DNA of 64,000 nucleotides from JAICSD01 sp963836665 (lineage in GTDB: Bacteria; Acidobacteriota; Vicinamibacteria; Vicinamibacterales; 2-12-FULL-66-21): positions 1 to 64,000 of the forward strand of contig CAWIKL010000005.1 in NCBI GenBank assembly GCA_963836665.1, read 5' to 3'. The notes under the pieces are model-generated. The model was not told where the DNA came from. It ran no database searches and saw only the letters and a program-made list of their open reading frames with translations. Position 1 is the first letter of the stretch. Each line of letters starts with the position of its first letter. Of this stretch, positions 18,333-27,317 are shown piece after piece. A program made the translations under genes and the position numbers.

Positions 18333-19259
18333 ATGTTCCGTCGATTCGTCATCGCCATCGGCATTGTCAGCGGCTCGGCGATCGCGCTCCACGCTCAGGA
18401 CGCTGCAAAGCCGGCACCGCCCACCTTTCACAGCGCTGCCGATGTGGTGACGATCCAGGCGGCCGTCCGCGACGCCCGCGGCCGTGTCGTCAGCGGACTG
18501 ACCAGCGACGATTTCGAGGTCCGCGACAACGGGCAACTTCGGTCGATTTTGTCGCTCCGATCGGATCGCGAGTCGCCGATCAGCCTGGCGATCCTGGTCG
18601 ATATGAGCGGCAGCATGCGCATCGGACCGAAGATCGCCATGGCCCGTCAGGCCTACGACTCGATCCTCTCGCAGTTACGTCAGGGTGAGGATGAGGTGGC
18701 GCTCTTCACCTTCGACTCGACGCTCCACGAGCGGCACGGCTTCACCCGCGATCTCGCCGCCTTGAAGGACGGCCTGACAGAGTTCGCACCGTTCGGCACC
18801 ACCTCGCTGTACGACGGGACGGCCGCGGTGGCTCGCCAGCTGGCAGACCGTGCCGGCGCGCGCAAAGCCGTCGTGGTGCTCACCGATGGTGTCGACACCA
18901 GCAGCGCGCTGACGGCGCGCGAGGTGTCGGGAGTGGCGAGCGCGATCGATGTCCCCGTGTTCGTGGTGGCGACCGTGCCGTCGGCCGACCTGCGTCTGGC
19001 GCTCGAGCAGTCCGACCGCGGCGGGGCGTCGAGCACGGCAGACCTCCGGGATTTGGCGGATTGGACCGGCGGCCAGCTGGTCTTCACCAGCTCGTTTGCC
19101 GAGACGCTCGCCGCCACGTCGCGTCTCGTTGACGATCTGAGACAGCGGTACGTACTGGCGGTTGAAGCCGCGACCGGACGGGAATGGCGCCGCCTCGATG
19201 TGCGGGTTCGCCTTCGTTCGACGACGGTCAAGGCGCGAAGTGGGTACTTCGCCGGGTAA
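18333..19259 (+). CDS. Secreted VWA protein of the acidobacterial VWFA-related family (308 aa)
   Basis: A signal peptide (about 1-21, ending LHAQ) leads to a short beta region with DAxGRVVxGLxxDDFEVxDNG, which is the hallmark N-terminal segment of the VWFA-related Acidobacterial family, then a von Willebrand A domain from about residue 85. The metal-ion-dependent adhesion site is visible as DMSGSM, with the downstream threonine region (GTTSLYDG) and the VVLTDGVDTSS strand. The protein is extracytoplasmic and presumably binds protein partners; no function is known for the family. The start ATG at 18333 follows GGGGGAAGAA. The in-frame upstream extension antisense to mgtE was rejected. A second family member lies at 46255-47439. 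Confidence 0.86.
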   Translation: MFRRFVIAIGIVSGSAIALHAQDAAKPAPPTFHSAADVVTIQAAVRDARGRVVSGLTSDDFEVRDNGQLRSILSLRSDRESPISLAILVDMSGSMRIGPKIAMARQAYDSILSQLRQGEDEVALFTFDSTLHERHGFTRDLAALKDGLTEFAPFGTTSLYDGTAAVARQLADRAGARKAVVVLTDGVDTSSALTAREVSGVASAIDVPVFVVATVPSADLRLALEQSDRGGASSTADLRDLADWTGGQLVFTSSFAETLAATSRLVDDLRQRYVLAVEAATGREWRRLDVRVRLRSTTVKARSGYFAG

Positions 19260-19277
19260 CGCGCCCCCTGGGCGCGT
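19259..19277 (+). terminator. Hairpin directly after the VWA gene
   Basis: Two perfect eight-base arms (ACGCGCCC and GGGCGCGT) close a three-base loop and begin on the stop codon itself. No T run follows. It separates the VWA gene from the NRPS/PKS locus. Confidence 0.5.
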
Positions 19278-19413
19278 CATCATCCGGACGACCCCCACTC
19301 CCATTGACGGTTCATCGGTAAACGTAATGCCGACGTCTACCGGGTAGGCCTGACCCGACCTGGAACCGCTACAACGCATCCTTCGCAGCGTCGGTCTTCG
19401 TTGCTACTGGGTC

Positions 19414-19422
19414 TGGTACAAT
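19414..19422 (+). promoter_or_regulatory. Candidate extended -10 promoter of the NRPS/PKS operon
   Basis: TGG-TACAAT forms an extended -10 element about 28 bases before the first NRPS start codon. No good -35 hexamer was found at 16-18 bases. It is the only promoter-like signal in the 190-base gap between the VWA gene and the NRPS. Confidence 0.42.
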
Positions 19423-19449
19423 CCGTCCCCTTGGTCGGCCCGCCGAACC

Positions 19450-22400
19450 ATGACGCAAGATTTTTTCATCTTCAAGACCTCATTCGCGCAGGAGCGTCTC
19501 TGGTTCTTCGATCAATTCGCGCCGGGGAACCCGTTCTATAACATCCACGTCGCGTTGCCGCTGCCGGTCACGGTCGATTCGGCGATTCTTGGGCGTGCAC
19601 TCAACGCGATCGTGGCGCGGCACGAATCGCTCCGAACCACCTTTGTCGTCAAGGCCGAGCCCGTCCAGGCGGTGGCCGCCGCGCTGCGTCTCGAGCTGCC
19701 CGTCGTCGAACTCAATCGATCGTCGGGGGCCGATGTCGATCGCCTGATTGCCGAAGTCTCGCGCGAGGAATCGCAGCGTCCGTTCGATCTGACGCGCGGT
19801 CCGCTGCTCCGCACCTGCCTGGTCCGCGTCGAAGGAGAAGCGGCCGTGCTTCTCCTGACGATCCATCACATCGTGTCCGACGGATGGTCGATGGATCTGA
19901 TCAGCCGGGAGCTGCGCGTCCTCTATGACGCCTTTGCCGCGGGCGAGCCATCGCCGCTCCCCGAGCTGCCGATTCAGTACGCCGACTTCGCCTTGTGGCA
20001 ACGTGAGTGGCTGCAAGGTGACGTGCTCGAGCGGCAACTGCGCTACTGGCGGGAACGTCTGGCCACGGCGCCGCGCGTTCTCGAACTGCCCGCGGACCGG
20101 CCCCGGCCGCCAGTACAGACTTTCGCGGGCGCCTACCAGATGGCAGACATCCCACGGCACCTGGTCGAGGGTCTTCGTCACATCGCGCGCGAGCAGGGCG
20201 CCACGCTCTTCATGGCCCTCGCCTCGCTCTTCTCGGTACTGCTCTCCCGCTATTCCGGTCAGGACGACATTGTCATCGGCACGCCTATCGCCAATCGCCA
20301 CCGCGCCGAAGTCCAGGACCTGATCGGGTTTTTCGTCAACACCTTGCTGCTGCGGATTGATCTCGGCGGAGCGCCGGGGTTTCGCGCGCTGCTGACGCGC
20401 GTGCGTGCCGCCGCGCTCGACGCGTATCAGCACCAGGATCTCCCGTTCGAAAAGCTTGTCGCCGAACTCGCGCCCGAACGGCATCTGAGTCACACGCCAC
20501 TCTTCCAGGTGATGTTCGTGCACCAGACGAGTCTCGAGGATCGTCCGGTCGCGGCCGGTCCACATCCGTCATCCGGATCGGCTGGCGTCGTCGAGCGCGG
20601 CACGGCTAAGTTCGACCTGACGCTGTTTACCGGCGAAACCGAGGATGGCGGCCTCTCAGCAGTCGTCGAATACAACGTCGATCTTTTCGACGACGATCGG
20701 ATCACGCGGTTGCTGGGACATCTGCAACAGCTGCTCGAAGGGATTGTCTCGGAACCGGATCGTCCAGTCGAAATATTGCCGCTGCTGACCGGCGCCGAGC
20801 GCGAGACGCTGATGCAATGGTCGGGAACCACCACATCATATCCGCGCGCCGCGACAGTCCACGATCTGCTCGCCGCTACGGCGGCGCGGCACGCGACCTC
20901 GCCGGCCGTCGTCTGCGGATCGGACATCCTCGGCTATGGCGAGCTGCTGTCGCGATCCGGCGCTCTCGCGCATCGCTTGCGGGAACTCGGCGCGTCGCGC
21001 GGAAAGCGGGTTGCCGTGTTGCTCGAGCGTTCAAGCGACCTGATCGTCGCGCTCACCGCCGTCCTGGCCGCGGGCGCAGCCTACGTACCGCTCGATCCGT
21101 TGTATCCCGTCGCTCGGTTGCAGTTCATGCTGGACGATGCCGATGTGGCAATGGTGATCACCGCCTCCACCATGGCTGGGCGGATTCCGGCGCAGCTCTC
21201 GCGGCCGCTCGTCGTGCTCGACGACGAGGAGGAACGGCGGCGCATCGCGGCGTTGCCGGCGTCGCTGCCGGCGTCCGGTGCTGTTGCCGAGGACCTTGCC
21301 TACATCATCTACACGTCGGGATCGACGGGGACGCCCAAGGGCGTCGCGGTCCCGCACCGTGGCATCGTTCGTCTCGTGCTCGGCACCGACTACGTCTCGT
21401 TGTCCCCGTCCGATGCCATCCTGCAGTTCGCGCCGGTGTCGTTCGACGCCTCGACGTTCGAAATCTGGGGCGGCCTGTTGAACGGCGCGCGGCTGGTGCT
21501 TGCGCCACCGCGACCGCTCTCGACCGGCGAGCTCGGACAGCTCGTCGAATCGGCCGGCATCACGACGCTGTGGCTAACAGCGAGTCTTTTCCAAGAAGTG
21601 GTCGACGGCGGCCTGGATTGCTACCGGTGTGTTCGGCAGTGGCTGGCCGGGGGAGATGTCCTGTCGCCGGCTCACGTTGCGAGAGTCCTTTCGGAATTGC
21701 CGGACTGCCGCCTAATCAACGGTTACGGCCCAACCGAGAACACCACTTTCACCTGCTGCCATCGGGTGACGACGTCGGACCGCCAGGGAAGCGTCCCGAT
21801 CGGACGGCCTATCGCGAACACGCATGTGCGAGTTCTCGACAGGCATCTGCAGGCGGTGCCGGTCGGTGTGCCGGGCGAGCTGTTCGTTGGCGGCGACGGG
21901 CTGGCGGATGGCTACTGGCACCAAGGAGACCTGACCGCTGCCCGCTTCATTTCTGATCCCGAAGCGAGTGGCGAGCGTCTCTATCGCACCGGCGACGTCG
22001 TGCGCTGGCGCAGCGACGGAGTGCTCGACTTCGTCGGACGGCGTGATCACCAGCTGAAGGTCCGCGGATTCCGTGTCGAGCTGGGCGAAGTGGAGGCGGC
22101 GCTGCTCCTCCACCCGCAGGTACGCGCGACTGCAGTAATCGCGCGCGGGACCGGCAGCGGGCGTCATCTCGTCGCGCACGTGGTGCCCGTGTCGCCTGAC
22201 GAGTTACCGGTCGGCGAGGTCCGCGGCCATCTCGCCGCCCTGCTGCCGGAATATATGATGCCGGCGGCGTTCGTGCTGCGTGACGCGCTGCCGATGAACC
22301 CAACAGGCAAGGTCGATCGCGAAGCGCTAGCAGCCGAGACTCGCGAGACAGTCACGACCGACGCGGCGTTCGCGGCGCCGACCAGCGCCATCGAGCAGAC

Positions 22401-22710
22401 CATCGCGCTCATCTGGGAGTCGGTGCTCGAGCGCGAGCAGGTCGGTGTGGACGACAGCTTCTTCGAGTTGGGTGGCCATTCGCTACTAATGGTCCGCGTC
22501 CAACGGCTACTCGCCGAGGCGATCAAGGCTCCGCTCACGCTCGTCGAGCTATTCCAGTTCCCAACCATCCGCGGTCTGGCGGCGCACCTGGGTCAGCGAG
22601 CAGCGCAACCGTCAGTCCTGGAGCGCGCCGAGTCACGGGCCGCGCGGCAGCGGGCAGCGATGCACCGGCGCGGCGCGGCGCGGGGCGTCGGCCGGGTGGA
22701 ACCGCGATGA
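19450..22710 (+). CDS. Nonribosomal peptide synthetase, C-A-PCP, predicted valine module (1086 aa)
   Basis: This is the first module of the assembly line. The condensation domain spans about residues 10-445, with HHIVSDGWS near 138. It stands at the N-terminus without a loading module, so it may be a starter C domain that takes an acyl group. The adenylation domain spans about 460-960, with YTSGSTGTPKG near 620, GYGPTE, and a C-terminal NPTGKVDR lysine loop. The PCP spans about 975-1050, with the phosphopantetheine serine in LGGHSL. Reading the ten pocket residues by hand gives D-A-F-W-L-G-G-T-F-K, one change from the known valine code DAFWIGGTFK, so L-valine or a near relative is likely. It overlaps the PKS start by four bases (ATGA), so the two are translationally coupled. 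An extended -10 lies upstream. No MbtH or phosphopantetheinyl transferase is in the window. Confidence 0.95.
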   Translation: MTQDFFIFKTSFAQERLWFFDQFAPGNPFYNIHVALPLPVTVDSAILGRALNAIVARHESLRTTFVVKAEPVQAVAAALRLELPVVELNRSSGADVDRLIAEVSREESQRPFDLTRGPLLRTCLVRVEGEAAVLLLTIHHIVSDGWSMDLISRELRVLYDAFAAGEPSPLPELPIQYADFALWQREWLQGDVLERQLRYWRERLATAPRVLELPADRPRPPVQTFAGAYQMADIPRHLVEGLRHIAREQGATLFMALASLFSVLLSRYSGQDDIVIGTPIANRHRAEVQDLIGFFVNTLLLRIDLGGAPGFRALLTRVRAAALDAYQHQDLPFEKLVAELAPERHLSHTPLFQVMFVHQTSLEDRPVAAGPHPSSGSAGVVERGTAKFDLTLFTGETEDGGLSAVVEYNVDLFDDDRITRLLGHLQQLLEGIVSEPDRPVEILPLLTGAERETLMQWSGTTTSYPRAATVHDLLAATAARHATSPAVVCGSDILGYGELLSRSGALAHRLRELGASRGKRVAVLLERSSDLIVALTAVLAAGAAYVPLDPLYPVARLQFMLDDADVAMVITASTMAGRIPAQLSRPLVVLDDEEERRRIAALPASLPASGAVAEDLAYIIYTSGSTGTPKGVAVPHRGIVRLVLGTDYVSLSPSDAILQFAPVSFDASTFEIWGGLLNGARLVLAPPRPLSTGELGQLVESAGITTLWLTASLFQEVVDGGLDCYRCVRQWLAGGDVLSPAHVARVLSELPDCRLINGYGPTENTTFTCCHRVTTSDRQGSVPIGRPIANTHVRVLDRHLQAVPVGVPGELFVGGDGLADGYWHQGDLTAARFISDPEASGERLYRTGDVVRWRSDGVLDFVGRRDHQLKVRGFRVELGEVEAALLLHPQVRATAVIARGTGSGRHLVAHVVPVSPDELPVGEVRGHLAALLPEYMMPAAFVLRDALPMNPTGKVDREALAAETRETVTTDAAFAAPTSAIEQTIALIWESVLEREQVGVDDSFFELGGHSLLMVRVQRLLAEAIKAPLTLVELFQFPTIRGLAAHLGQRAAQPSVLERAESRAARQRAAMHRRGAARGVGRVEPR

Positions 22711-25700
22711 GTCCGGGTCCGGCCGCCGACGGAATTGCGATCGTCGGGATGAGCGGCCGCTTCCCCGGCGCCGCCACCGTCGAAGCGTTCTGGGCAAACC
22801 TACGCGACGGCGTGGAATCGATCCGGGTTTTTAGCGCCGAAGAGCTGGCCGCGGCAGGCACGCCACCGGAAGTATCGGGCCTCGAGGGCTACGTCGCGGC
22901 CGCGGGCGTGATCGACGGCGTCGATCAATTCGACGCTCGGTTCTTCGGGTTCAGCCCGCGCGACGCCGAGATTCTCGATCCTCAGCAGCGGCTGTTCCTC
23001 GAATGCGCCTGGGAGGCACTCGAGCGGGCGGCGTGCAATCCTGACCGCTTCGATGGCGCGATCGGCGTCTATGCTGGCACGTCCCTCAGCCTGTACGCCA
23101 TCCGCAACCTCTATCCGATCACTGGCGTGCCAGGCGGCCTGGACGATTTCCAAGTATTCCTCAGCAACGACAAGGACCATCTGGCGACGCGGACGTCCTA
23201 TAAGCTGAATCTCCGTGGCCCCAGCGTCACTGTGCAGAGCGCATGTTCGACGTCACTGGTCGCGGTGTGCCTCGCCTGCGAGAGCCTGCAGGCGTTTCAG
23301 TGCGACCTGGCTCTGGCTGGTGGCGTCACGATCCGCATCCCGCAGGTACAGGGCTACTTCTACAAGGAGGGCGGCATCGGCTCTCCCGATGGTCACTGTC
23401 GAACCTTCGATGCGGCGGCCAAGGGCACGGTTGGCAGCAGCGGTGTGGCCGTAGTCGCGCTGAAACGGCTGGCCGACGCACTGGCTGATCGCGACCCGAT
23501 TCACGCGGTGCTGCGCGGCTGGGCCCTGAACAATGACGGCGCGGCCAAGGTTGGCTACACCGCACCCAGCGTGTCCGGGCAAGCCGCTGTCGTCGCGGCG
23601 GCACTGGCGCTCGCCGATGTGGATCCTGGCAGCATCACCTACATCGAGGCGCACGGCACTGCTACACCGATTGGGGATCCGATCGAAGTCGCGGCGTTGA
23701 CCGACGTCTACGGACGCCGCGGTCTCCCGCCGCGGTCCTGCGCCATCGGTTCGCTCAAGAGCAGTGTCGGCCATCTCGACTCGGCCGCCGGCGCTGCCTC
23801 CCTGATCAAGACCGTGCTGGCGCTTGAGCACCAGACTCTGCCGGCCAGCCTGCACTACGAAAGCCCGAACCCCGAAATCGATTTCGAGAGCGGTCCGTTC
23901 TATGTCAACGAGCGGACCCGCCCGTGGCTGACGAATCGGCTGCCGCGCCGCGCCGGAGTCAGTGCCTTCGGGATCGGTGGGACCAACGCCCACGTGATCG
24001 TCGAGGAGGCACCGTCTCCGGTCGTCGAGCCGGACCTTGCGGGTGCCGAGGTTCTGCTGCTGTCCTCCCACAGTCGGACAGCGCTCGACCAGATGGCGAA
24101 GTCGCTGGCGCAACATCTGATCAGCCATCCTTCCGATCGCCTGGCCGACATTGCGCACACCCTGCGCGTGGGACGTAAGGCGTTTCCGCACCGCCGGGCG
24201 TGTCGAGTATTGGATCGGGTCACTGCGGTGCGCTGCCTCACCGGTCTGGATCACGATCGCGTACGTGATCACATCGTCGAGACGGCAACGCCGGAGCTAG
24301 TCTTCATGTTCCCCGGTCAGGGCGCGCAGCACGTCAACATGGCCGCCGACCTCTATGCGCGGTTCCCGCTGGTCGCGGATGTGATCGATCGGGGCGCGAC
24401 GTCCATCCAGGACATCCTCGGACTGGATGTGCGCACGCTACTCTTTGCCGCCGAGGGGTCCGATGCCGACGAGGACCGGCTCACAGACACCGCCGTGGCA
24501 CAGCCGGCACTCTTCCTCGTCGAATACGCGCTGGCCCGGCTGTGGATGCACTGGGGCGTGGTCCCCGGTGCGCTGATTGGCCACAGCCTCGGGGAGCTCG
24601 TTGCCGCCTGCGTGGCCGGCGTCTTCACGCCTGACGATGCCGTCCGGCTGATCGCTGCGCGCGGCCGGCTGATGCAGGCGATGCCACCCGGAGTGATGAC
24701 GGCCGTCGCGCTCGGCGCCGACAAGACGGCCGCGCTGCTGGGCGGCCACGGCCAAGGCCTCTCAATCGCGGCGGTCAACGCGCCGGCCCTGACGGTTGTG
24801 TCGGGTCCACCTGCCGCTGTCGAAGCACTCGAAGACGCCTTGTCGCAGCAAGGCGTGATCGCGCGGCGTCTTAAGACGTCGCGGGCCTTCCATTCGCCGC
24901 TGATGGATGCGGCGCGCGCGGCCTTCGAAGCCGAGGTGCGGCGCGTGCCACGCAAGCCGCCCGCGATTCCGATCGTCTCGAACGTAACCGGCACGTGGCT
25001 CACGGACGCTGAGGCGCAGGATCCTGCTTACTGGGCACGACAGCTCCGAGAGCCGGTACGGTTCAGCGAGGGACTACGGAGGGTGCGCGGCGATCGATCC
25101 ACCATCCTCCTCGAGATCGGGCCGGGACGGACGCTGGGAACGCTCGCCCGCCAGCAGCCGCGCGCCACCAGCCGGGAGACGATTCTTTCCGCGCTCGGCG
25201 ACGAAACAGGCGGCGATGCCGCCGGGCCGACCGAGACGCTCACGACCCTGTGGCTGCACGGCATTGACGTGGACTGGCCGGCGCTGTACCAAGACGAGTC
25301 GTACCGCAAGCTGTCGCTGCCCACCTATCATTTCGAGCGCGCGCCGTTTTGGATCGACGGACGGCTTGCCGCGCTCCCGACAGGCCCGCTTGGTCGTCAG
25401 GCGATCGACGACTGGTTTAGCCTTCTGACTTGGGTACGGCAGCCGGTGACTGGCGCTTGCGCCTTTCCCGCTGCGTCGGCTGAACGGTGGCTCGTGCTCG
25501 CCGACGACGGGACCCCCGGGTTCGCGCTGGCCGAGCGGCTGCGTCAGGCGGGCCATCACGTCGAGGTGCTCGCGTCTGGCCACAGTCCTGCGTCCGACGA
25601 AGCCGATCCTCGAATCAGCAACCGCGAGTACTACGACGCCGCTTTGCGCAGTGCCGAAGCCCCGGATGGCGCGCCGCCGCGCGTGCTGCACACCTGGAGC

Positions 25701-27317
25701 GTCACGGCAGGTGACGCGACTCCGCCTCAGCGGACGCTGCTCACCGGGTTCTACAGCGTCAATGCCGTGGCGCAAGCAGTGCTCGATCGTTATCCGGGAC
25801 AGCCGGCGCGGGTCGACATCGTCTCCAACGCGATTTACCGGGTCAACGGCGAAGAGCCAATCGTCCCGCTGAAGCGGGCAATGGTCGCCTCGTGTCAGGG
25901 GCTCGCCCAGGAGTATCCGCAGCTGTCGTGTCGAGTCGTCGATCTCGACGCGGCCGCCGGCGTCCGGATGAGCGACAGTCTCGACCGCCTGCTCGCAGTG
26001 CTCGCCGGCGCTGACGGTGGGAATCAAGTCGCGATCAGATGGCCACACACCTGGCGCCCGCTTGTCCAGCCGCTTTCCTTGCCGCGGGCGCAGGAACGAG
26101 CGTCATTGCTGCGCCACGGTGGCGTCTACCTCATCACCGGGGGGCTCGGCAGGATTGGCCTGACGCTCGCGAGCCATCTGGCGGGCGCCTGGTCCGCGAA
26201 GGTCGTGCTCACGGGGCGCACCGCGCTGCCGGCTCGAGAGGAGTGGGACGCGGTGCTGTCCGCGCAACCCGAGTCAGCGCTCGCGCAGACGCTTCGTGCC
26301 TTGATCGGGATCGATGCGACCGGCGGGGGAGTGCTGGTGGTGCCGGCGGATGCGTCCGATCTCACGCAGATGCGCCACGTCATCGCCGAGACGCGCGCCC
26401 GCTTCGGCGCGCTGCACGCCGTCATCCATGGTGCGGGGCTGACGACCACCGACGGCTTCGCGATGGTCGGCGACGTCGACGTCACGGTGTGTGAACGTCA
26501 GTTACAGCCCAAAGTCGGCGGGGCGCTGGTGCTGGAGGAACTGCTGCGCGGCGAGACCCTTGACTTCGTCATGTTGCTCTCATCGCTCTCGTCGGTGCTC
26601 GTCGGTCTCGGCTTCGTGCCGTACGCCGCGGCCAACCTCGTCCTCGACGCGATCGCCGAATCGCACACCGACCCCGGGACGCCATGGATCAGCGTGGGCT
26701 GGGACGGCTGGGACTTCACCGCTGGCGCTGGTCCAGCCTCCGACGTAACCTCAGCCGAAGCAGCCATCCGTCCGGCGGAAGGCTGCGACGCTTTCGAGCG
26801 CATCCTGACGAGCCCGATGCAGCCGCACGTGCTGGTCTCGACCAGCGATCTTCAAACCCGCATCCGTGCCTGGACCCACCGTGCGCCCCCTTTCGGCGAT
26901 TCGCCCGTCGCCGAGTCACCGGTCGTGCTCCATACCCGACCTGAGATCGGCACGCCGTTCGTTGCGCCGACAGGTGATACCCAGCAGTGTCTCGCCGGAA
27001 TGTGGCAGACGCTGCTCGGCATCGAACGCGTCGGAGCACACGATAATTTCTTCGAGCTGGGCGGCCATTCGCTGCTGGCCATTCAACTCGCCTCGCGCAT
27101 CCGCGAGACCTTTCGCGTTGACGTGACCGTCCGTTCGCTGTTCGACGCTCCGACGGTCGCCACGCTCGCTCTGCTGATTGCCGCGGCCGCGCCCCAGGCC
27201 AGCGCCGACGACCAGCGCATCGTCCGCGTCCTCGATCGGGTCGAACGGCTCACGGACGAAGAGATGCGTCGATTGCTGGATGGACAAGGCCACGGCTTTC
27301 CGGGAGATGCCCGTTGA
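22707..27317 (+). CDS. Type I polyketide synthase, KS-AT-KR-ACP (1536 aa)
   Basis: One reducing extension module. The ketosynthase (about residues 8-430) has the catalytic cysteine in VQSACSTSL (about 178) and histidines in EAHGTATPIGDP and KSSVGH. The acyltransferase (about 530-830) has the serine in GHSLGE (about 626) and AFHSPL, which matches malonyl-CoA rather than methylmalonyl-CoA selection. The ketoreductase (about 925-1350) has GGLGRIG and a serine/tyrosine/asparagine site in LLSSLSS..YAAAN, so it should be active. The LDD motif of B-type reductases is absent, and no A-type tryptophan is clear, so stereochemistry is not assigned. The carrier domain at about 1430-1500 has LGGHSL, more PCP-like than ACP-like, as is common in hybrid lines. 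No DH or ER is present, so the product keeps a beta-hydroxyl. Its 3' end overlaps the next NRPS. Confidence 0.95.
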   Translation: MSPGPAADGIAIVGMSGRFPGAATVEAFWANLRDGVESIRVFSAEELAAAGTPPEVSGLEGYVAAAGVIDGVDQFDARFFGFSPRDAEILDPQQRLFLECAWEALERAACNPDRFDGAIGVYAGTSLSLYAIRNLYPITGVPGGLDDFQVFLSNDKDHLATRTSYKLNLRGPSVTVQSACSTSLVAVCLACESLQAFQCDLALAGGVTIRIPQVQGYFYKEGGIGSPDGHCRTFDAAAKGTVGSSGVAVVALKRLADALADRDPIHAVLRGWALNNDGAAKVGYTAPSVSGQAAVVAAALALADVDPGSITYIEAHGTATPIGDPIEVAALTDVYGRRGLPPRSCAIGSLKSSVGHLDSAAGAASLIKTVLALEHQTLPASLHYESPNPEIDFESGPFYVNERTRPWLTNRLPRRAGVSAFGIGGTNAHVIVEEAPSPVVEPDLAGAEVLLLSSHSRTALDQMAKSLAQHLISHPSDRLADIAHTLRVGRKAFPHRRACRVLDRVTAVRCLTGLDHDRVRDHIVETATPELVFMFPGQGAQHVNMAADLYARFPLVADVIDRGATSIQDILGLDVRTLLFAAEGSDADEDRLTDTAVAQPALFLVEYALARLWMHWGVVPGALIGHSLGELVAACVAGVFTPDDAVRLIAARGRLMQAMPPGVMTAVALGADKTAALLGGHGQGLSIAAVNAPALTVVSGPPAAVEALEDALSQQGVIARRLKTSRAFHSPLMDAARAAFEAEVRRVPRKPPAIPIVSNVTGTWLTDAEAQDPAYWARQLREPVRFSEGLRRVRGDRSTILLEIGPGRTLGTLARQQPRATSRETILSALGDETGGDAAGPTETLTTLWLHGIDVDWPALYQDESYRKLSLPTYHFERAPFWIDGRLAALPTGPLGRQAIDDWFSLLTWVRQPVTGACAFPAASAERWLVLADDGTPGFALAERLRQAGHHVEVLASGHSPASDEADPRISNREYYDAALRSAEAPDGAPPRVLHTWSVTAGDATPPQRTLLTGFYSVNAVAQAVLDRYPGQPARVDIVSNAIYRVNGEEPIVPLKRAMVASCQGLAQEYPQLSCRVVDLDAAAGVRMSDSLDRLLAVLAGADGGNQVAIRWPHTWRPLVQPLSLPRAQERASLLRHGGVYLITGGLGRIGLTLASHLAGAWSAKVVLTGRTALPAREEWDAVLSAQPESALAQTLRALIGIDATGGGVLVVPADASDLTQMRHVIAETRARFGALHAVIHGAGLTTTDGFAMVGDVDVTVCERQLQPKVGGALVLEELLRGETLDFVMLLSSLSSVLVGLGFVPYAAANLVLDAIAESHTDPGTPWISVGWDGWDFTAGAGPASDVTSAEAAIRPAEGCDAFERILTSPMQPHVLVSTSDLQTRIRAWTHRAPPFGDSPVAESPVVLHTRPEIGTPFVAPTGDTQQCLAGMWQTLLGIERVGAHDNFFELGGHSLLAIQLASRIRETFRVDVTVRSLFDAPTVATLALLIAAAAPQASADDQRIVRVLDRVERLTDEEMRRLLDGQGHGFPGDAR

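Noticed and set aside
23253..24272. Antisense 339-codon ORF within the PKS
   Set aside because: It is a shadow of the ketosynthase region with no domain pattern.
27178..27306. Upstream extension of the third-module NRPS start (43 residues)
   Set aside because: It overlaps the PKS carrier-domain end in another frame and is low-complexity (MPRPRPRPAPTT..). Starts at 27307 or later were preferred.
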